Source: Streptomyces davaonensis JCM 4913 (GTDB lineage: Bacteria; Actinomycetota; Actinomycetes; Streptomycetales; Streptomycetaceae). From it: a stretch of 64,000 bases of DNA. Shown one piece after another: positions 26,361-34,825 of the stretch. The notes beneath the pieces were generated by a model, which searched no databases, was not told the DNA's origin, and was given only the letters and a program-made list of their open reading frames with translations. The translations under genes were made by a program, and so were the position numbers. The stretch is taken from NCBI RefSeq assembly GCF_000349325.1, contig NC_020504.1, positions 3,940,053-4,004,052 on the forward strand. Reading direction: 5' to 3'. The first letter of the stretch is position 1; every line of letters starts with the position of its first letter.

Positions 26361-27410
26361 TTACTCCGTCTTGACCTTGATGTCGCCGGCGATGATGCCT
26401 TCCTTGGCCTTGGCCACGGCGTCCGTCAGGCCCGGGATCTCGGCCATCTTCGGGTTGCTCTCCGCCAGGCCGACGCCGTCCACCTTCAGGTCGAAGGTCT
26501 GGACACCGGTCAGCGGCTTGTCGTCGTGGACGGACTCGGCGAGGGCGAACACCGCGCCGCCGACGTCCTTGAGCGCGGAGGTGAGGATGTAGTCCTTGTA
26601 CGCCGACAGCGCTTCCTGCTGGTACTGGTCGGAGTCGACACCGATCGCCCAGACCTTGGCCTTCGCCGCGGCCTCGATCACGCCCTGACCGGACAGACCG
26701 GCGGCCTGGTAGACGACGTCCGCCTTCTTCTCGATCTGGCCCTCAGCGGCGGCCTTGCCCTTGTCGGGGCTGGAGAAGCCACCCTCCTCCGCGGTCTGCG
26801 TCAGGTACTGCGAGACGACCTTGACCTTGGGGTTGGTGTCCGCCACGCCCTGCTTGTAGCCGGCCTCGAACTTGTGGATCAGCGGGATGTCCACGCCACC
26901 CACGAAGCCGACGGTGTTGGTCTTGGTGGCCTTGGCCGCGGCGACACCGGCCAGGTAGGACGCCTGCTCCTCGGCGAAGACCAGGGAGGCGACGTTGTCG
27001 CCCTCGACGACGGAGTCGACGATGCCGAAGGTGGTGTTCGGGTACTTCGAGGCCACGGCCTCCATCGCGGGACCGTAGGCGAAGCCGACGCCGATCACCG
27101 GGTTGTAGCCCTGCTTGGCGAGGGAGGCCAGACGCTGCTCCTTGTCGGCGTCCGTCTCACCCTCGGTGGGCTCGATGTCGGCGGTCTTGTAGCCGAACTC
27201 CTTCTGCGCCTTCTGAAGACCGGCGTACGCGGCGTCGTTGAAGGACTGGTCGCCCTTTCCGCCGATGTCGTACGCGATGGCGAGGCCGAGGTCGCCCGAG
27301 GTCTCGCTGCTGCTGTCACTGTCGCTGCTCGTACCACCGCACGCCGTGGCGGCGAGCGCGATCGACGCGACCCCCACCGCGATACGGGCCAGTTTGGATG
27401 TCCGACGCAT
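26361..27410 (-). CDS. BMP-family nucleoside-binding lipoprotein 2
   Basis: A 349-residue tandem paralogue of the previous protein, with lipobox ATAC, GLAIAYDIGGKGDQSFNDAA, VGFVGGVDIPLIHKFEAGY and WAIGVDSDQYQQEA. Long segments are identical between the two, but the C-terminal ~60 residues and the signal region differ. The start is ATG 27410, making both proteins the same length; ATG 27425 would add five residues. Two binding proteins feeding one importer would widen substrate range or affinity. That is inference. Confidence 0.92.
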   Translation of the reverse strand: MRRTSKLARIAVGVASIALAATACGGTSSDSDSSSETSGDLGLAIAYDIGGKGDQSFNDAAYAGLQKAQKEFGYKTADIEPTEGETDADKEQRLASLAKQGYNPVIGVGFAYGPAMEAVASKYPNTTFGIVDSVVEGDNVASLVFAEEQASYLAGVAAAKATKTNTVGFVGGVDIPLIHKFEAGYKQGVADTNPKVKVVSQYLTQTAEEGGFSSPDKGKAAAEGQIEKKADVVYQAAGLSGQGVIEAAAKAKVWAIGVDSDQYQQEALSAYKDYILTSALKDVGGAVFALAESVHDDKPLTGVQTFDLKVDGVGLAESNPKMAEIPGLTDAVAKAKEGIIAGDIKVKTE

Positions 27411-27467
27411 CGTGAAGTTCCCCATTCTCCAAAAGCCCCGCGATGGGTGCCTGAGTTCGGCGCACAT

Positions 27468-27479
27468 TAACGCGCGTAG
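27468..27479. promoter_or_regulatory. Nucleoside-regulon palindrome, site 5 (BMP 2)
   Basis: The same TAACGCGCGTAG variant as before BMP 1, 58 bases upstream of the start codon. Preceding and following bases (ATTAACGCGCGTAGAC) match site 4 closely, so the promoter region was probably duplicated with the gene. Confidence 0.68.
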
Positions 27480-27702
27480 ACACTCCTGGGAACGGGGTAT
27501 CGCGTGGCCGTTATCCATTCGTGCCGATGGCCGGTTACGTCCCTGTGACCCATCGGAACGAAAAGGTGCATTCCAGGGCATCGGCGCGCATGTTTGTGTG
27601 CCGATGTGGTCAGACTCCCCCTGCTTTCCGGGCGCCGCAACCCGAGGTGGCCGAAAGGGGTCTGTGTGCGGGTGCGGCGCCGTGGGGGCCGGCTGCGTCT
27701 GC

Positions 27703-28926
27703 CTACAGGTCGATCAGGGCCGCCGCCGTGAACAGTTCCACGCCCACCGTGATCGCGTGCTCGTCCACGTCGAAGTCACCCTGGTGGAGGTCGCGGATCG
27801 TGCGCTCGCCCGGGGTGCGGACGCCGAGGCGGGCCATGGCGCCGGGAACGTGCTCCAGGTACCAGGAGAAGTCCTCGCCGCCGAGGCTCTGCTCGGTGCC
27901 CTCCACGGAGTCGGGGCCGCGGCGGGCGGTCATGGCGGCGCGGAGGAGGTCGGTGATCTCCGGGTCGTTGACCACGGGCGGGACGCCGCGGACGTAGGTG
28001 ATCTCGGACTTGGCCCGGTGCAGGTTGGCGACCTCGTCGATCGCGGCGACCACGATGTCGGGGGCCTGCCGCCAGGCGTCGAGGTCCAGGCAGCGCACGG
28101 TGCCGGAGAGCTCGGCGTGCTGCGGGATCACGTTCGGGGCGTGGCCCGACTCGATCCGGCCCCAGGTCACGGCCATTCCGCTACGGGTGTCCACGCGCCG
28201 GGCGACCAGCGCGGGCACGTCCGTCACCACGCGGGCGACGGCGGTGACCAGGTCGGTGGTCAGATGGGGGCGCGCGGTGTGGCCGCCGGGGCCGTCCAGC
28301 GCAATCTCCAGACGGTCGCAGGCGGAGGTGATGGCGCCCTCGCGGATACCGATCCTCCCGGCGTCCACCCGGGGGTCGCAGTGCACGGCGACGATCCGGC
28401 CGACGCCCTCCAGCACCCCGCACTCGATGGAGTCGGCGGCGCCGCCGGGCAGCACTTCCTCGGCGGGCTGGAAGATCAGCCGCACCGGCCGCGGCAGCAG
28501 TCCCTTGCGGTGCAGGTCGGCGAGGACGAGCCCGGCGCCGAGCACCACGGTGGTGTGCACGTCGTGCCCGCAGGCGTGGGCCCGGTCCGGCACGGTCGAG
28601 CGGTAGGCGCACTCCGTCTTGGCGTCCGGGATGGGCAGGGCGTCGATGTCGGCCCGCAGGGCGAGCGCGGGCAGCCCGTCGCCCCAGTCGCCGATGTCGC
28701 AGACGAGCCCGGTCCCGATGGCGAGCACCCGCGGCTCAAGGCCCGCCCGCTCCAGGCGCTCCTTGATCGCGGCGGTGGTACGGAACTCCTGGTTGCCGAG
28801 CTCGGGGTGCATGTGCAAGTCGCGGCGGAACGCGACGAGTTCGGCACGCAGCGACTCGGGCAGCGTGCCGGGAAGCAGTGCTTCCCCGGCGTCCCCCGGC
28901 AGATCGGCCTCGGACTCTACGGACAT
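27703..28926 (-). CDS. M20-family amidohydrolase
   Basis: A 407-residue zinc-dependent peptidase/aminoacylase of the M20D (IAA-amino acid hydrolase/hippurate hydrolase-like) group. Metal-site motifs are ACGHDVHT (near residue 110), LIFQPAEE (near 145) and HCDP. Near the C-terminus SLGGEDFSWYLEHVPG carries the last ligand region. RRDLHMHPELGNQEF is the typical N-terminal motif. The start is ATG 28926 (MSVESEAD); an in-frame GTG at 28938 has an overlapping ribosome site. Such enzymes cleave N-acyl or N-aryl amino acids; the substrate is unknown. No palindrome of the nucleoside type precedes it. Confidence 0.9.
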   Translation of the reverse strand: MSVESEADLPGDAGEALLPGTLPESLRAELVAFRRDLHMHPELGNQEFRTTAAIKERLERAGLEPRVLAIGTGLVCDIGDWGDGLPALALRADIDALPIPDAKTECAYRSTVPDRAHACGHDVHTTVVLGAGLVLADLHRKGLLPRPVRLIFQPAEEVLPGGAADSIECGVLEGVGRIVAVHCDPRVDAGRIGIREGAITSACDRLEIALDGPGGHTARPHLTTDLVTAVARVVTDVPALVARRVDTRSGMAVTWGRIESGHAPNVIPQHAELSGTVRCLDLDAWRQAPDIVVAAIDEVANLHRAKSEITYVRGVPPVVNDPEITDLLRAAMTARRGPDSVEGTEQSLGGEDFSWYLEHVPGAMARLGVRTPGERTIRDLHQGDFDVDEHAITVGVELFTAAALIDL

Positions 28927-29144
28927 CAATTGCTTCACCCTCTGAAGGGTAGGACGCCCGGGTGGCCAACTGCCCCACGATCAACAAAAGTTCAGCCCGT
29001 TAGGGGAAGAAAATCTGGCCGCCAGACGCATAGGTGTGGTTTGGGATGGGTAAACTCCCGCCCTTTTCGAGCCAGTCGATCAAGACCACCCATCCGCTCT
29101 CCTACCAACCCTTACCACGCCCCGGAGGGCCGCGTCGGTTCTGT

Positions 29145-30683
29145 TCACCTGTCGGGACCGGTGGTCGAGGCGTCCTCGAGCGTTCCTGCGGCTTCCAGGG
29201 CGCGCAGGACGCGGGTCAGATCGGCCGGGGCGGCAGCCAGGCGGACCGGGGTGCCGGCGTCGTCGAGCTCGGCGATGTGCCAGCTCCGGGGCACGGTGTC
29301 GCCGTCGGAGCCCCGGGCCCGGCGCACTTCCCCGACGGTGAGGCGCCGGGCGGGGATGGTGCGCGCGGCGAACCGGTCGGGGCCGGGTGTCACCGCGGGC
29401 GGCTCGTCGCCGCCGAGGGCGATGTGGGTGCCGAAGCCGTGCGGGTTGTAGTCGGTGGACTCCAGGAAGTGGGCGCGCAGGAAGACCTCCCCCTGTTCCG
29501 CGGGGGCATCGGCCCCGCCGGGGGTGCGGACGCGGGTGGCACGCCAGGCCCCGGCGGTCATGGCCAGGGTGGCGGCGGTGCCTGCGGCGGCCCAGGCGAT
29601 CGTCGTGGCAGAGCCGAGCAGGTCCGTGGGGTGCAGGTAGCACAGCGGCAGCAGCCACGCCCCGGTCCCGACGAGGACGGCGGCGAAGGGCAGGGCCGAG
29701 GGCAGGACCTCGTCGTCGGGGAGGCGGCGGCCGCGGCGGCGGGTCAGCATCCGGGCGGCGGGGTAGCCCGCGGCGAGGGCGAGTCCGGCCGACACGGCGG
29801 CCAGGTCACCGGGCGGGGAGACGTGCTCGCGCCAGACGTGGCGGCTTCCGGCGATCTCCATCACCTCGCCGCGCCAGGCGGTGAGCTCCACCTCGTCCCC
29901 GGGCCGGAACTCCTGGGCGGCCTCCTGCGAGACGCGGAGCCGGTCGAGCGGGCGGTCGTCGGCGAAGTACAGCACGCCGCCTCGCTTCGGCCCGTCCTCG
30001 TCGATCCGCTCGATCACGGCCGGGATGCTCGTCAGGCACTCGCGCCGGTCCTCGGCGGGGGTCGAGGCGGCGCACGGGACGGCCGCCTCCCACTCCCGCT
30101 GGTGGACGTCGGCCCGCGGGACGAACCAGGCGGTGAGGCCCGCGCCCGCCAGCAGCAGGACGCACAGGACCGGCGACCAGACCGAGCCGCGGCCGGCGGT
30201 GCGCTGGGAGACGACGACGAGGTGGTCCGACTCGGGGTTCCCGTGGCTGCGGTGCAGGGCGCGCAAGGCATCCAGGCCGCGGTCGAAGTCCTGGTCGGCA
30301 CCGCCCCACCCCACGGGCAGCGGCAGCTGTCGCGCGGGCCCACGACGTGGGGCCACGAGGACGTGCCGGGACTCCTCGCCCCGGGGCCACGTCTTCACTC
30401 GTACGCGCAGGTCGGCGACGTCCGCCCAGGGCGTGGTCCGGCGCCGGGTGTGAATGCCGCGGGCGTCGGCGCGGACCTCGGCGGTGGCGGAGCGCAGCGC
30501 GGCGAGACCGAGGCAGAGGCAGAGGACGCCGACAGCGGCGAGCGGAACCGGACCGCCCAGGACGAGCCCGAGGACGGCGAGCAGGACGCACGCGGCCGTG
30601 ATCCCGACGACGCCCCACAGGGCCCGCCGCCACCGCGACCGAAAGACGACGTCACCCGCACCACTACTGTTCACGCCCACCAT
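29145..30683 (-). CDS. Large membrane protein of unknown function
   Basis: The 512-residue product has hydrophobic pairs near residues 24-60 (WGVVGITAACVLLAVLGLV), 165-190 (VWSPVLCVLLLAGAGLTAWF) and 310-390. Between the second and third sets lies a soluble segment with three cysteines (VPCAASTPAEDRRECLTS). GDEVELTAWRGEVMEIAGS resembles domains of DUF3592-like membrane proteins, but I cannot name the family with certainty. The start is taken as ATG 30683, with GTG at 30680 and 30674 as alternatives. It is divergent from the methyltransferase. Confidence 0.75.
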   Translation of the reverse strand: MVGVNSSGAGDVVFRSRWRRALWGVVGITAACVLLAVLGLVLGGPVPLAAVGVLCLCLGLAALRSATAEVRADARGIHTRRRTTPWADVADLRVRVKTWPRGEESRHVLVAPRRGPARQLPLPVGWGGADQDFDRGLDALRALHRSHGNPESDHLVVVSQRTAGRGSVWSPVLCVLLLAGAGLTAWFVPRADVHQREWEAAVPCAASTPAEDRRECLTSIPAVIERIDEDGPKRGGVLYFADDRPLDRLRVSQEAAQEFRPGDEVELTAWRGEVMEIAGSRHVWREHVSPPGDLAAVSAGLALAAGYPAARMLTRRRGRRLPDDEVLPSALPFAAVLVGTGAWLLPLCYLHPTDLLGSATTIAWAAAGTAATLAMTAGAWRATRVRTPGGADAPAEQGEVFLRAHFLESTDYNPHGFGTHIALGGDEPPAVTPGPDRFAARTIPARRLTVGEVRRARGSDGDTVPRSWHIAELDDAGTPVRLAAAPADLTRVLRALEAAGTLEDASTTGPDR

Positions 30684-30784
30684 CCTGACGTGCTCAGGAC
30701 GCGGGGACTTGTCCGGTGTCCGGCAGCTTTCCGGTGAGTGAAGTTGCCGACCGCCCACTCCCGCCGTGGGTAGGCTGCGGCCAC

Positions 30785-31453
30785 GTGACGGACCCGACCA
30801 CAGACCCGGACTTCGTACGGGCCACCAGGACGTCGTACGACGCGATAGCCACCCCCTACTCCGACCGTTACCCCGACAGCCTGGCCGAGCAGCCACTGGA
30901 ACGGGCCCTGCTGGCCGCCTTCGCCGAGCAGGTCGGCGCGCACAGCACGGCACCGGTGGGCGACCTGGGCAGCGGCCCCGGCCATGTCACCGCCCGCCTG
31001 CACGCCCTCGGCGTCCCGGTCTTCGGCGTGGACGTCTCCCCGCGCATGGTGGCGCTGGCCAGGGAGGCCCACCCGCACCTGCGGTTCCACGTGGGCACGA
31101 TGACGTCCCTCGACCTGCCGGACGAAACGCTGGGCGGCATCACCGCCCTGTACTCGACCATCCACATCCCGACGGACCACTTGACGGCGGCCTTCACGGA
31201 GTTCCACCGCGTACTGGTCCCCGGCGGCCACGCCCTCCTCTCCTTCCAGACCGGCGACACCGACGAACTCATGCACCTGACGGAACGGTTCGGCAGGGAC
31301 ATCTCCCTGCACTACTACCTGCGCACGCCGGAGACGGTGGAGGCCCACCTGCGCGAGGCGGGCCTCCAGGTCCGGGCGAGGGTGGTGCGGGAGCCGGTGC
31401 GGGAGGAGAAGAGGGCGCGGGCGTTTCTGCTGGTCAGGCGGTATGGAGGGTGA
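30785..31453 (+). CDS. Class I SAM-dependent methyltransferase
   Basis: The 222-residue product has motif I VGDLGSGPGHVTARL, motif II VFGVDVSPRMVALA, and VLVPGGHALLSFQT near motif III, the pattern of Methyltransf_11/25 small-molecule methyltransferases. The start is GTG 30785 (frame: T-D-P-T-T-D-P-D-F-V). Its last 20 bases overlap the convergent protease gene. Substrate is unknown. Confidence 0.85.
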   Translation: MTDPTTDPDFVRATRTSYDAIATPYSDRYPDSLAEQPLERALLAAFAEQVGAHSTAPVGDLGSGPGHVTARLHALGVPVFGVDVSPRMVALAREAHPHLRFHVGTMTSLDLPDETLGGITALYSTIHIPTDHLTAAFTEFHRVLVPGGHALLSFQTGDTDELMHLTERFGRDISLHYYLRTPETVEAHLREAGLQVRARVVREPVREEKRARAFLLVRRYGG

Positions 31454-32573
31454 GTCCGTAGCGGGAGAGGATCTCGTTCACCGGCTGGAACCACGTCTCG
31501 CCGCCGCTGGAGCAGTTGCCCCAACCACCGGACGTGACGCCCTGGGCCTGGTCGCCGCTGATGAAGGAGCCACCGGAGTCGCCGCCCTCGGCGCAGACGC
31601 TGGTCTTGGTCATCTGATAGACCGCGCCCTGGCTGTAGTTGACCGTCTCGTTCTTCGCGAGGACGGTGCCGCAGCGCCAGTGGGTGGTGGAGCCGGAGCG
31701 GCATATGGACGTACCCACGGGCGCCTCCGCGGACCCGCGCACGAGCCGGTCCGGGATGGTCCCCCACCCGAGCACGACAGGTACGGTCCACCAGCCGCTG
31801 TGGATGCTGACGTAGGCGTAGTCGTTGCCGGGGAACGAGGACCCCTGGAAGGTCCCCATGGCCGAGCCGTCCCAGCCGCGTACGGCCCACCCGGGCTGCC
31901 CGCAGTGTCCGGCCGTGACGAAGCCGCCGTGCACGGAGAAGCCTATGGAGCAGCGGACGTTGCCCGTGTAGTACGGGTCACCGCCGACGGTGCCGGCCGC
32001 GTAGGTGCGCGGCGCCTCGGAGGTCTGCACGACGGTGACGGGACCTTGGTCCAGAGCACGGTCGACGAAGTCCCGTACGCCGGCGGCGTTCCGCTCGCCG
32101 CGCACGACCGTGACCACGACCGAGTTGGCCTCGGCGTCGACGTGCCACCCTGCGACCCCGGTAGGCGCGGACAGCGAGTCCAGCCGCGCTTTGGCCCGGT
32201 CCAGGGCAGCGGCACTGTGCTTCACGAGCCGTGTGTCGGCGCCGAGTTCGCGCACGTCGTCGACCTTGGCCCGGTCGGTGAGGGCGACGACGAGTCTGCC
32301 CGTGGACGCCTCGAACCACGATCCGCCGTAAGCGCGCCCGGCAGCGGCCCGGGCGGCCTTCTCGGTATCCACGGCAGCGGCTTCCGCACGCAGCCGCTCC
32401 GTCGCCTGCGCCTCGGTGAGCCCGAGGTCGCGACGCATGGCGTCAAGCATCCCCGGCGAGACGGAGGCCTCGGCCCGGGGAGTGGGAGGAGCGGCACTGG
32501 CCTGAGCGGTGCCGAGCCCAGTGGCGAGCAACAGTGCCGCAACGGCGGCACGCAGCGCGACGGTGCGTTTCAT
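31434..32573 (-). CDS. Secreted S1-family serine protease (streptogrisin-like)
   Basis: A 379-residue preproprotease. It has a signal peptide (residues 1-28) and a long propeptide (LGLTEAQATERLRAEAAAV, then SLSAPTGVAGWHVDAEANS) typical of the alpha-lytic protease/streptogrisin prodomain. The mature chymotrypsin-fold domain begins near GGDPYYTGN. Catalytic triad motifs are TAGHC (His), NDYAYVSI (Asp) and GDSGGSF (Ser). Cysteines at CSIGF/GHC, CRSG/WRCG and CAEG/GNC suggest three disulfides. AGGAGG precedes ATG 32573. A LacI-type palindrome lies 31-44 bases upstream. Confidence 0.95.
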   Translation of the reverse strand: MKRTVALRAAVAALLLATGLGTAQASAAPPTPRAEASVSPGMLDAMRRDLGLTEAQATERLRAEAAAVDTEKAARAAAGRAYGGSWFEASTGRLVVALTDRAKVDDVRELGADTRLVKHSAAALDRAKARLDSLSAPTGVAGWHVDAEANSVVVTVVRGERNAAGVRDFVDRALDQGPVTVVQTSEAPRTYAAGTVGGDPYYTGNVRCSIGFSVHGGFVTAGHCGQPGWAVRGWDGSAMGTFQGSSFPGNDYAYVSIHSGWWTVPVVLGWGTIPDRLVRGSAEAPVGTSICRSGSTTHWRCGTVLAKNETVNYSQGAVYQMTKTSVCAEGGDSGGSFISGDQAQGVTSGGWGNCSSGGETWFQPVNEILSRYGLTLHTA

Positions 32574-32603
32574 GGGGCCTCCTGGTGGGGTCCTGGGGAG
32601 GAG

Positions 32604-32617
32604 TGAGAGCGCTCTCA
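32604..32617. promoter_or_regulatory. LacI-family-type operator before the protease
   Basis: TGAGAGCGCTCTCA is a perfect 14-bp palindrome. It resembles the CebR operator TGGGAGCGCTCCCA that controls cellulose-degradation genes in Streptomyces, differing at one base pair per half-site. It is placed in the protease promoter region. Confidence 0.6.
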
Positions 32618-32713
32618 AGAGCGCACCGCTCGCACCGTAGAACCATCACCTTGGCAGGTCCATACCAAGTTTCAGCCGTCCTGATCCACCGAGCAGGCCC
32701 GGCCCGGGGCCGC

Positions 32714-33784
32714 TCACGTCGCGGTGATCGCCGCCAGACGGTGTACGTCCTTCGCCGAGCCCGTGACGCCCGACAAGAACCCCTGTGCCCGGGGCGAGGC
32801 ATGGTCCGTCAGCCAGGTGGGGTCGATGTCGCAGACCGAGACGCGGACGTCCGTTCCCGCCAGGGCCAGGGGGAGGGTGTGGACGACCGTTGACGGGAAG
32901 CTGAGGATCGTGCGCCCTATCGGGCCGCGTCGGGCGATCAGTTCCAGGGGGAGGTCCGGGCGGACTATTTCCAGCCCGGTCTCCACCGCCAGGCGGTGCA
33001 GCTTCTCCGTGCTTTCGCGGCGATGCGCGAAGTAGCGGGTCGCGCCGTGGGTCTTGGCCAGGGAGCGGACCGCCTCCAAGTAGCGGTCGGCGTCCACCAC
33101 GCCCGTCTCCACCAGCGACGTGCCGACCATGTCCGCGCCCTTGCTGATACGCGGCGGGCCGAAGCGCGAGCGGGTCCAGGCGAAGTCGTTCGACGACACC
33201 GTCAGGCCCGGCAGCGTCTCCTCCATCGGCATCGAGGAGAAGATCTCCACCCTGCGGTTCTTCCCCGGCGTGAGCCTGCGGCGGGCCGCCGAGGAGGCCG
33301 GGGCGAGGATCAGGTCCCGGGGGCCCGGGCGGCCGCCCTTGCGGTGCCAGCGCACCAGGCGTTCACCGCGGGCCAGTTGGCCGACGAACTCCATCGTCGC
33401 CGTACCGTCGTCCACGACCACCAGGTCCCGGGCCCGGGTGATCGTCAGCAGGAGTTGGACGTAGCGGGAGAAGGGGTCCCCCAGGACCACCCGGGGAACC
33501 CGGCGGAGCGTGCCCGCCAGGCCCCCGATCGTCTGGAACGGCGCCGCCGCACCGCCCCGCGCCTCCTCCCAGCGAACCTCGTGCCCCTCCTCGCGCGCCA
33601 GCTCCGCCATACGGCGCAGCTGGCCACGGGTCATCGGATCGACCGGGGCCAGGACCACCACGGTGAGCCCCGCGCCGAGCGCATGCTCCTGCGCATACGC
33701 CCACTCCAGCACGTTCAGCAGCTGTACCGGACTCTCGACGAACGCGAGAGTGCGGGTGCCGGCGTTCCCGGCGCGGGGGCTCAT
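32714..33784 (-). CDS. Putative glycosyltransferase, sialyltransferase (GT52)-like
   Basis: The 356-residue product opens with TLAFVESPVQLLNVLEWAY, a strand-helix start common in GT52/polysialyltransferase-like glycosyltransferases. LVVVDDGTATMEFV matches the D-D-G turn of that group. The second half contains YFAHRRESTEKLHRL (donor-site-like HR-x-E region) and TILSFPSTVVHTLPLAL. The family assignment is by pattern only. It lies 88 bases downstream of neuB on the same strand with a small hairpin between, suggesting use in attaching the nonulosonic acid produced by neuB/neuA. No signal peptide or membrane helix, so it is cytoplasmic. Confidence 0.65.
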   Translation of the reverse strand: MSPRAGNAGTRTLAFVESPVQLLNVLEWAYAQEHALGAGLTVVVLAPVDPMTRGQLRRMAELAREEGHEVRWEEARGGAAAPFQTIGGLAGTLRRVPRVVLGDPFSRYVQLLLTITRARDLVVVDDGTATMEFVGQLARGERLVRWHRKGGRPGPRDLILAPASSAARRRLTPGKNRRVEIFSSMPMEETLPGLTVSSNDFAWTRSRFGPPRISKGADMVGTSLVETGVVDADRYLEAVRSLAKTHGATRYFAHRRESTEKLHRLAVETGLEIVRPDLPLELIARRGPIGRTILSFPSTVVHTLPLALAGTDVRVSVCDIDPTWLTDHASPRAQGFLSGVTGSAKDVHRLAAITAT

Positions 33785-33830
33785 CTACGTACGACCGTCC
33801 CGTCGTAGGGGAATCAGGGAGGGTAAATCA

Positions 33831-33859
33831 GATCAGGTCCAGACAGGCTAGACCTGATC
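33831..33859 (-). terminator. Hairpin between neuB and the GT52-like gene
   Basis: GATCAGGTC and GACCTGATC form a perfect 9-bp stem with an 11-base loop, 13 bases past the neuB stop. Moderate strength and lack of a T-run mean partial termination or transcript processing is as likely as full termination. Confidence 0.5.
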
Positions 33860-33872
33860 GGTTCAAATGCCG

Positions 33873-34811
33873 TCAGACCGACACCGGCTCGCCCGCCGCC
33901 GCGGCGATCTCCGCCTCGGCGACGACGCCCTGGACGCGGCGCAGCTTCTTCATCGGGCCGAGCTCGGAGTCGTAGACCTTCTTGACGCCGTCACCGAGGG
34001 AGGCCTCGATGGTGCGGATGTCGCGGACGAGGCGCGTCAGGCCCTGCGGCTCGACGGACGCGGCCTGGTCCGAGCCCCACATGGCGCGGTCGAGGGTGAT
34101 GTGACGCTCGACGAAGGTGGCGCCGAGGGCAACGGCGGCCAGCGTGGTCTGAAGGCCCGTCTCGTGGCCGGAGTAGCCGATCGGGACGTTCGGGTACTCG
34201 TCCTGGAGGGTGTTGATCACCCGGAGGTTGAGCTCCTCGGCCTTCGCCGGGTACGTCGAAGTGGCGTGGCAGAGCAGGATGTTGTCGCTGCCCAGGACCT
34301 CGACCGCGTGGCGGATCTGCTTCGGGGTCGACATGCCGGAGGACAGGATGACCGTGCGGCCGGTCGCGCGCAGGGCGCGCAGCAGCTCGTCGTCCGTGAG
34401 GGAGGCGGAGGCCACCTTGTGGGCGGGGACGTCGAACTTCTCCAGGAAGGCGACGGCCTCGGTGTCCCACGGGGAGGCGAACCAGGCGATCCCCTTCTCC
34501 TTGCAGTACTCGTCGATCTGGCGGTACTCGTCCTCACCGAACTCCACGCGGTGGCGGTAGTCGATGTAGGTCATCCGGCCCCAGGGGGTGTCGCGCTCGA
34601 TGTCCCACTGGTCGCGCGGGGTGCAGATCTCCGGGGTGCGCTTCTGGAACTTCACGGCGTCACAGCCGGCCTCGGCCGCCACGTCGATCAGCTTGAAGGC
34701 GTTCTCCAGCTCGCCGTTGTGGTTGATGCCGATCTCGCCGCAGATGTAGACGGGCTGACCGGGGCCCGCGAGGCGGGACGAACCGAACGCGCGAAGACGG
34801 GAGTTGCTCAT
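33873..34811 (-). CDS. neuB: Nonulosonic acid synthase (NeuB-like)
   Basis: A 312-residue TIM-barrel synthase that condenses phosphoenolpyruvate with a hexose-type aldehyde to form a nine-carbon sugar acid. Signatures: GEIGINHNGELENAFKLID, VKFQKRTP, HATSTYPA, IGYSGHE and VERHITLDRAMWGSD. It lacks the C-terminal SAF (antifreeze-like) domain of Neu5Ac synthases such as E. coli NeuB (~346 residues), ending shortly after the barrel. ATG 34811 lies 14 bases past the stop of the upstream neuA-like gene, so the two form an operon. Product could be Neu5Ac, Kdn or a related sugar. Confidence 0.9.
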   Translation of the reverse strand: MSNSRLRAFGSSRLAGPGQPVYICGEIGINHNGELENAFKLIDVAAEAGCDAVKFQKRTPEICTPRDQWDIERDTPWGRMTYIDYRHRVEFGEDEYRQIDEYCKEKGIAWFASPWDTEAVAFLEKFDVPAHKVASASLTDDELLRALRATGRTVILSSGMSTPKQIRHAVEVLGSDNILLCHATSTYPAKAEELNLRVINTLQDEYPNVPIGYSGHETGLQTTLAAVALGATFVERHITLDRAMWGSDQAASVEPQGLTRLVRDIRTIEASLGDGVKKVYDSELGPMKKLRRVQGVVAEAEIAAAAGEPVSV

Positions 34812-34825
34812 GGCGAAAACTGTCC

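Noticed and set aside
27545..27702. Region between the BMP 2 promoter and the amidohydrolase stop, considered for a small gene.
   Set aside because: Short open frames on both strands lack ribosome sites and typical codon bias; no hairpin strong enough to call was found.
33785..33808. CTACG...CGTAG symmetry just upstream of the GT52-like gene.
   Set aside because: The arms are the same letters as the nucleoside palindrome, but the centre is much longer and unrelated and the gene is not in nucleoside metabolism; not a sixth site.
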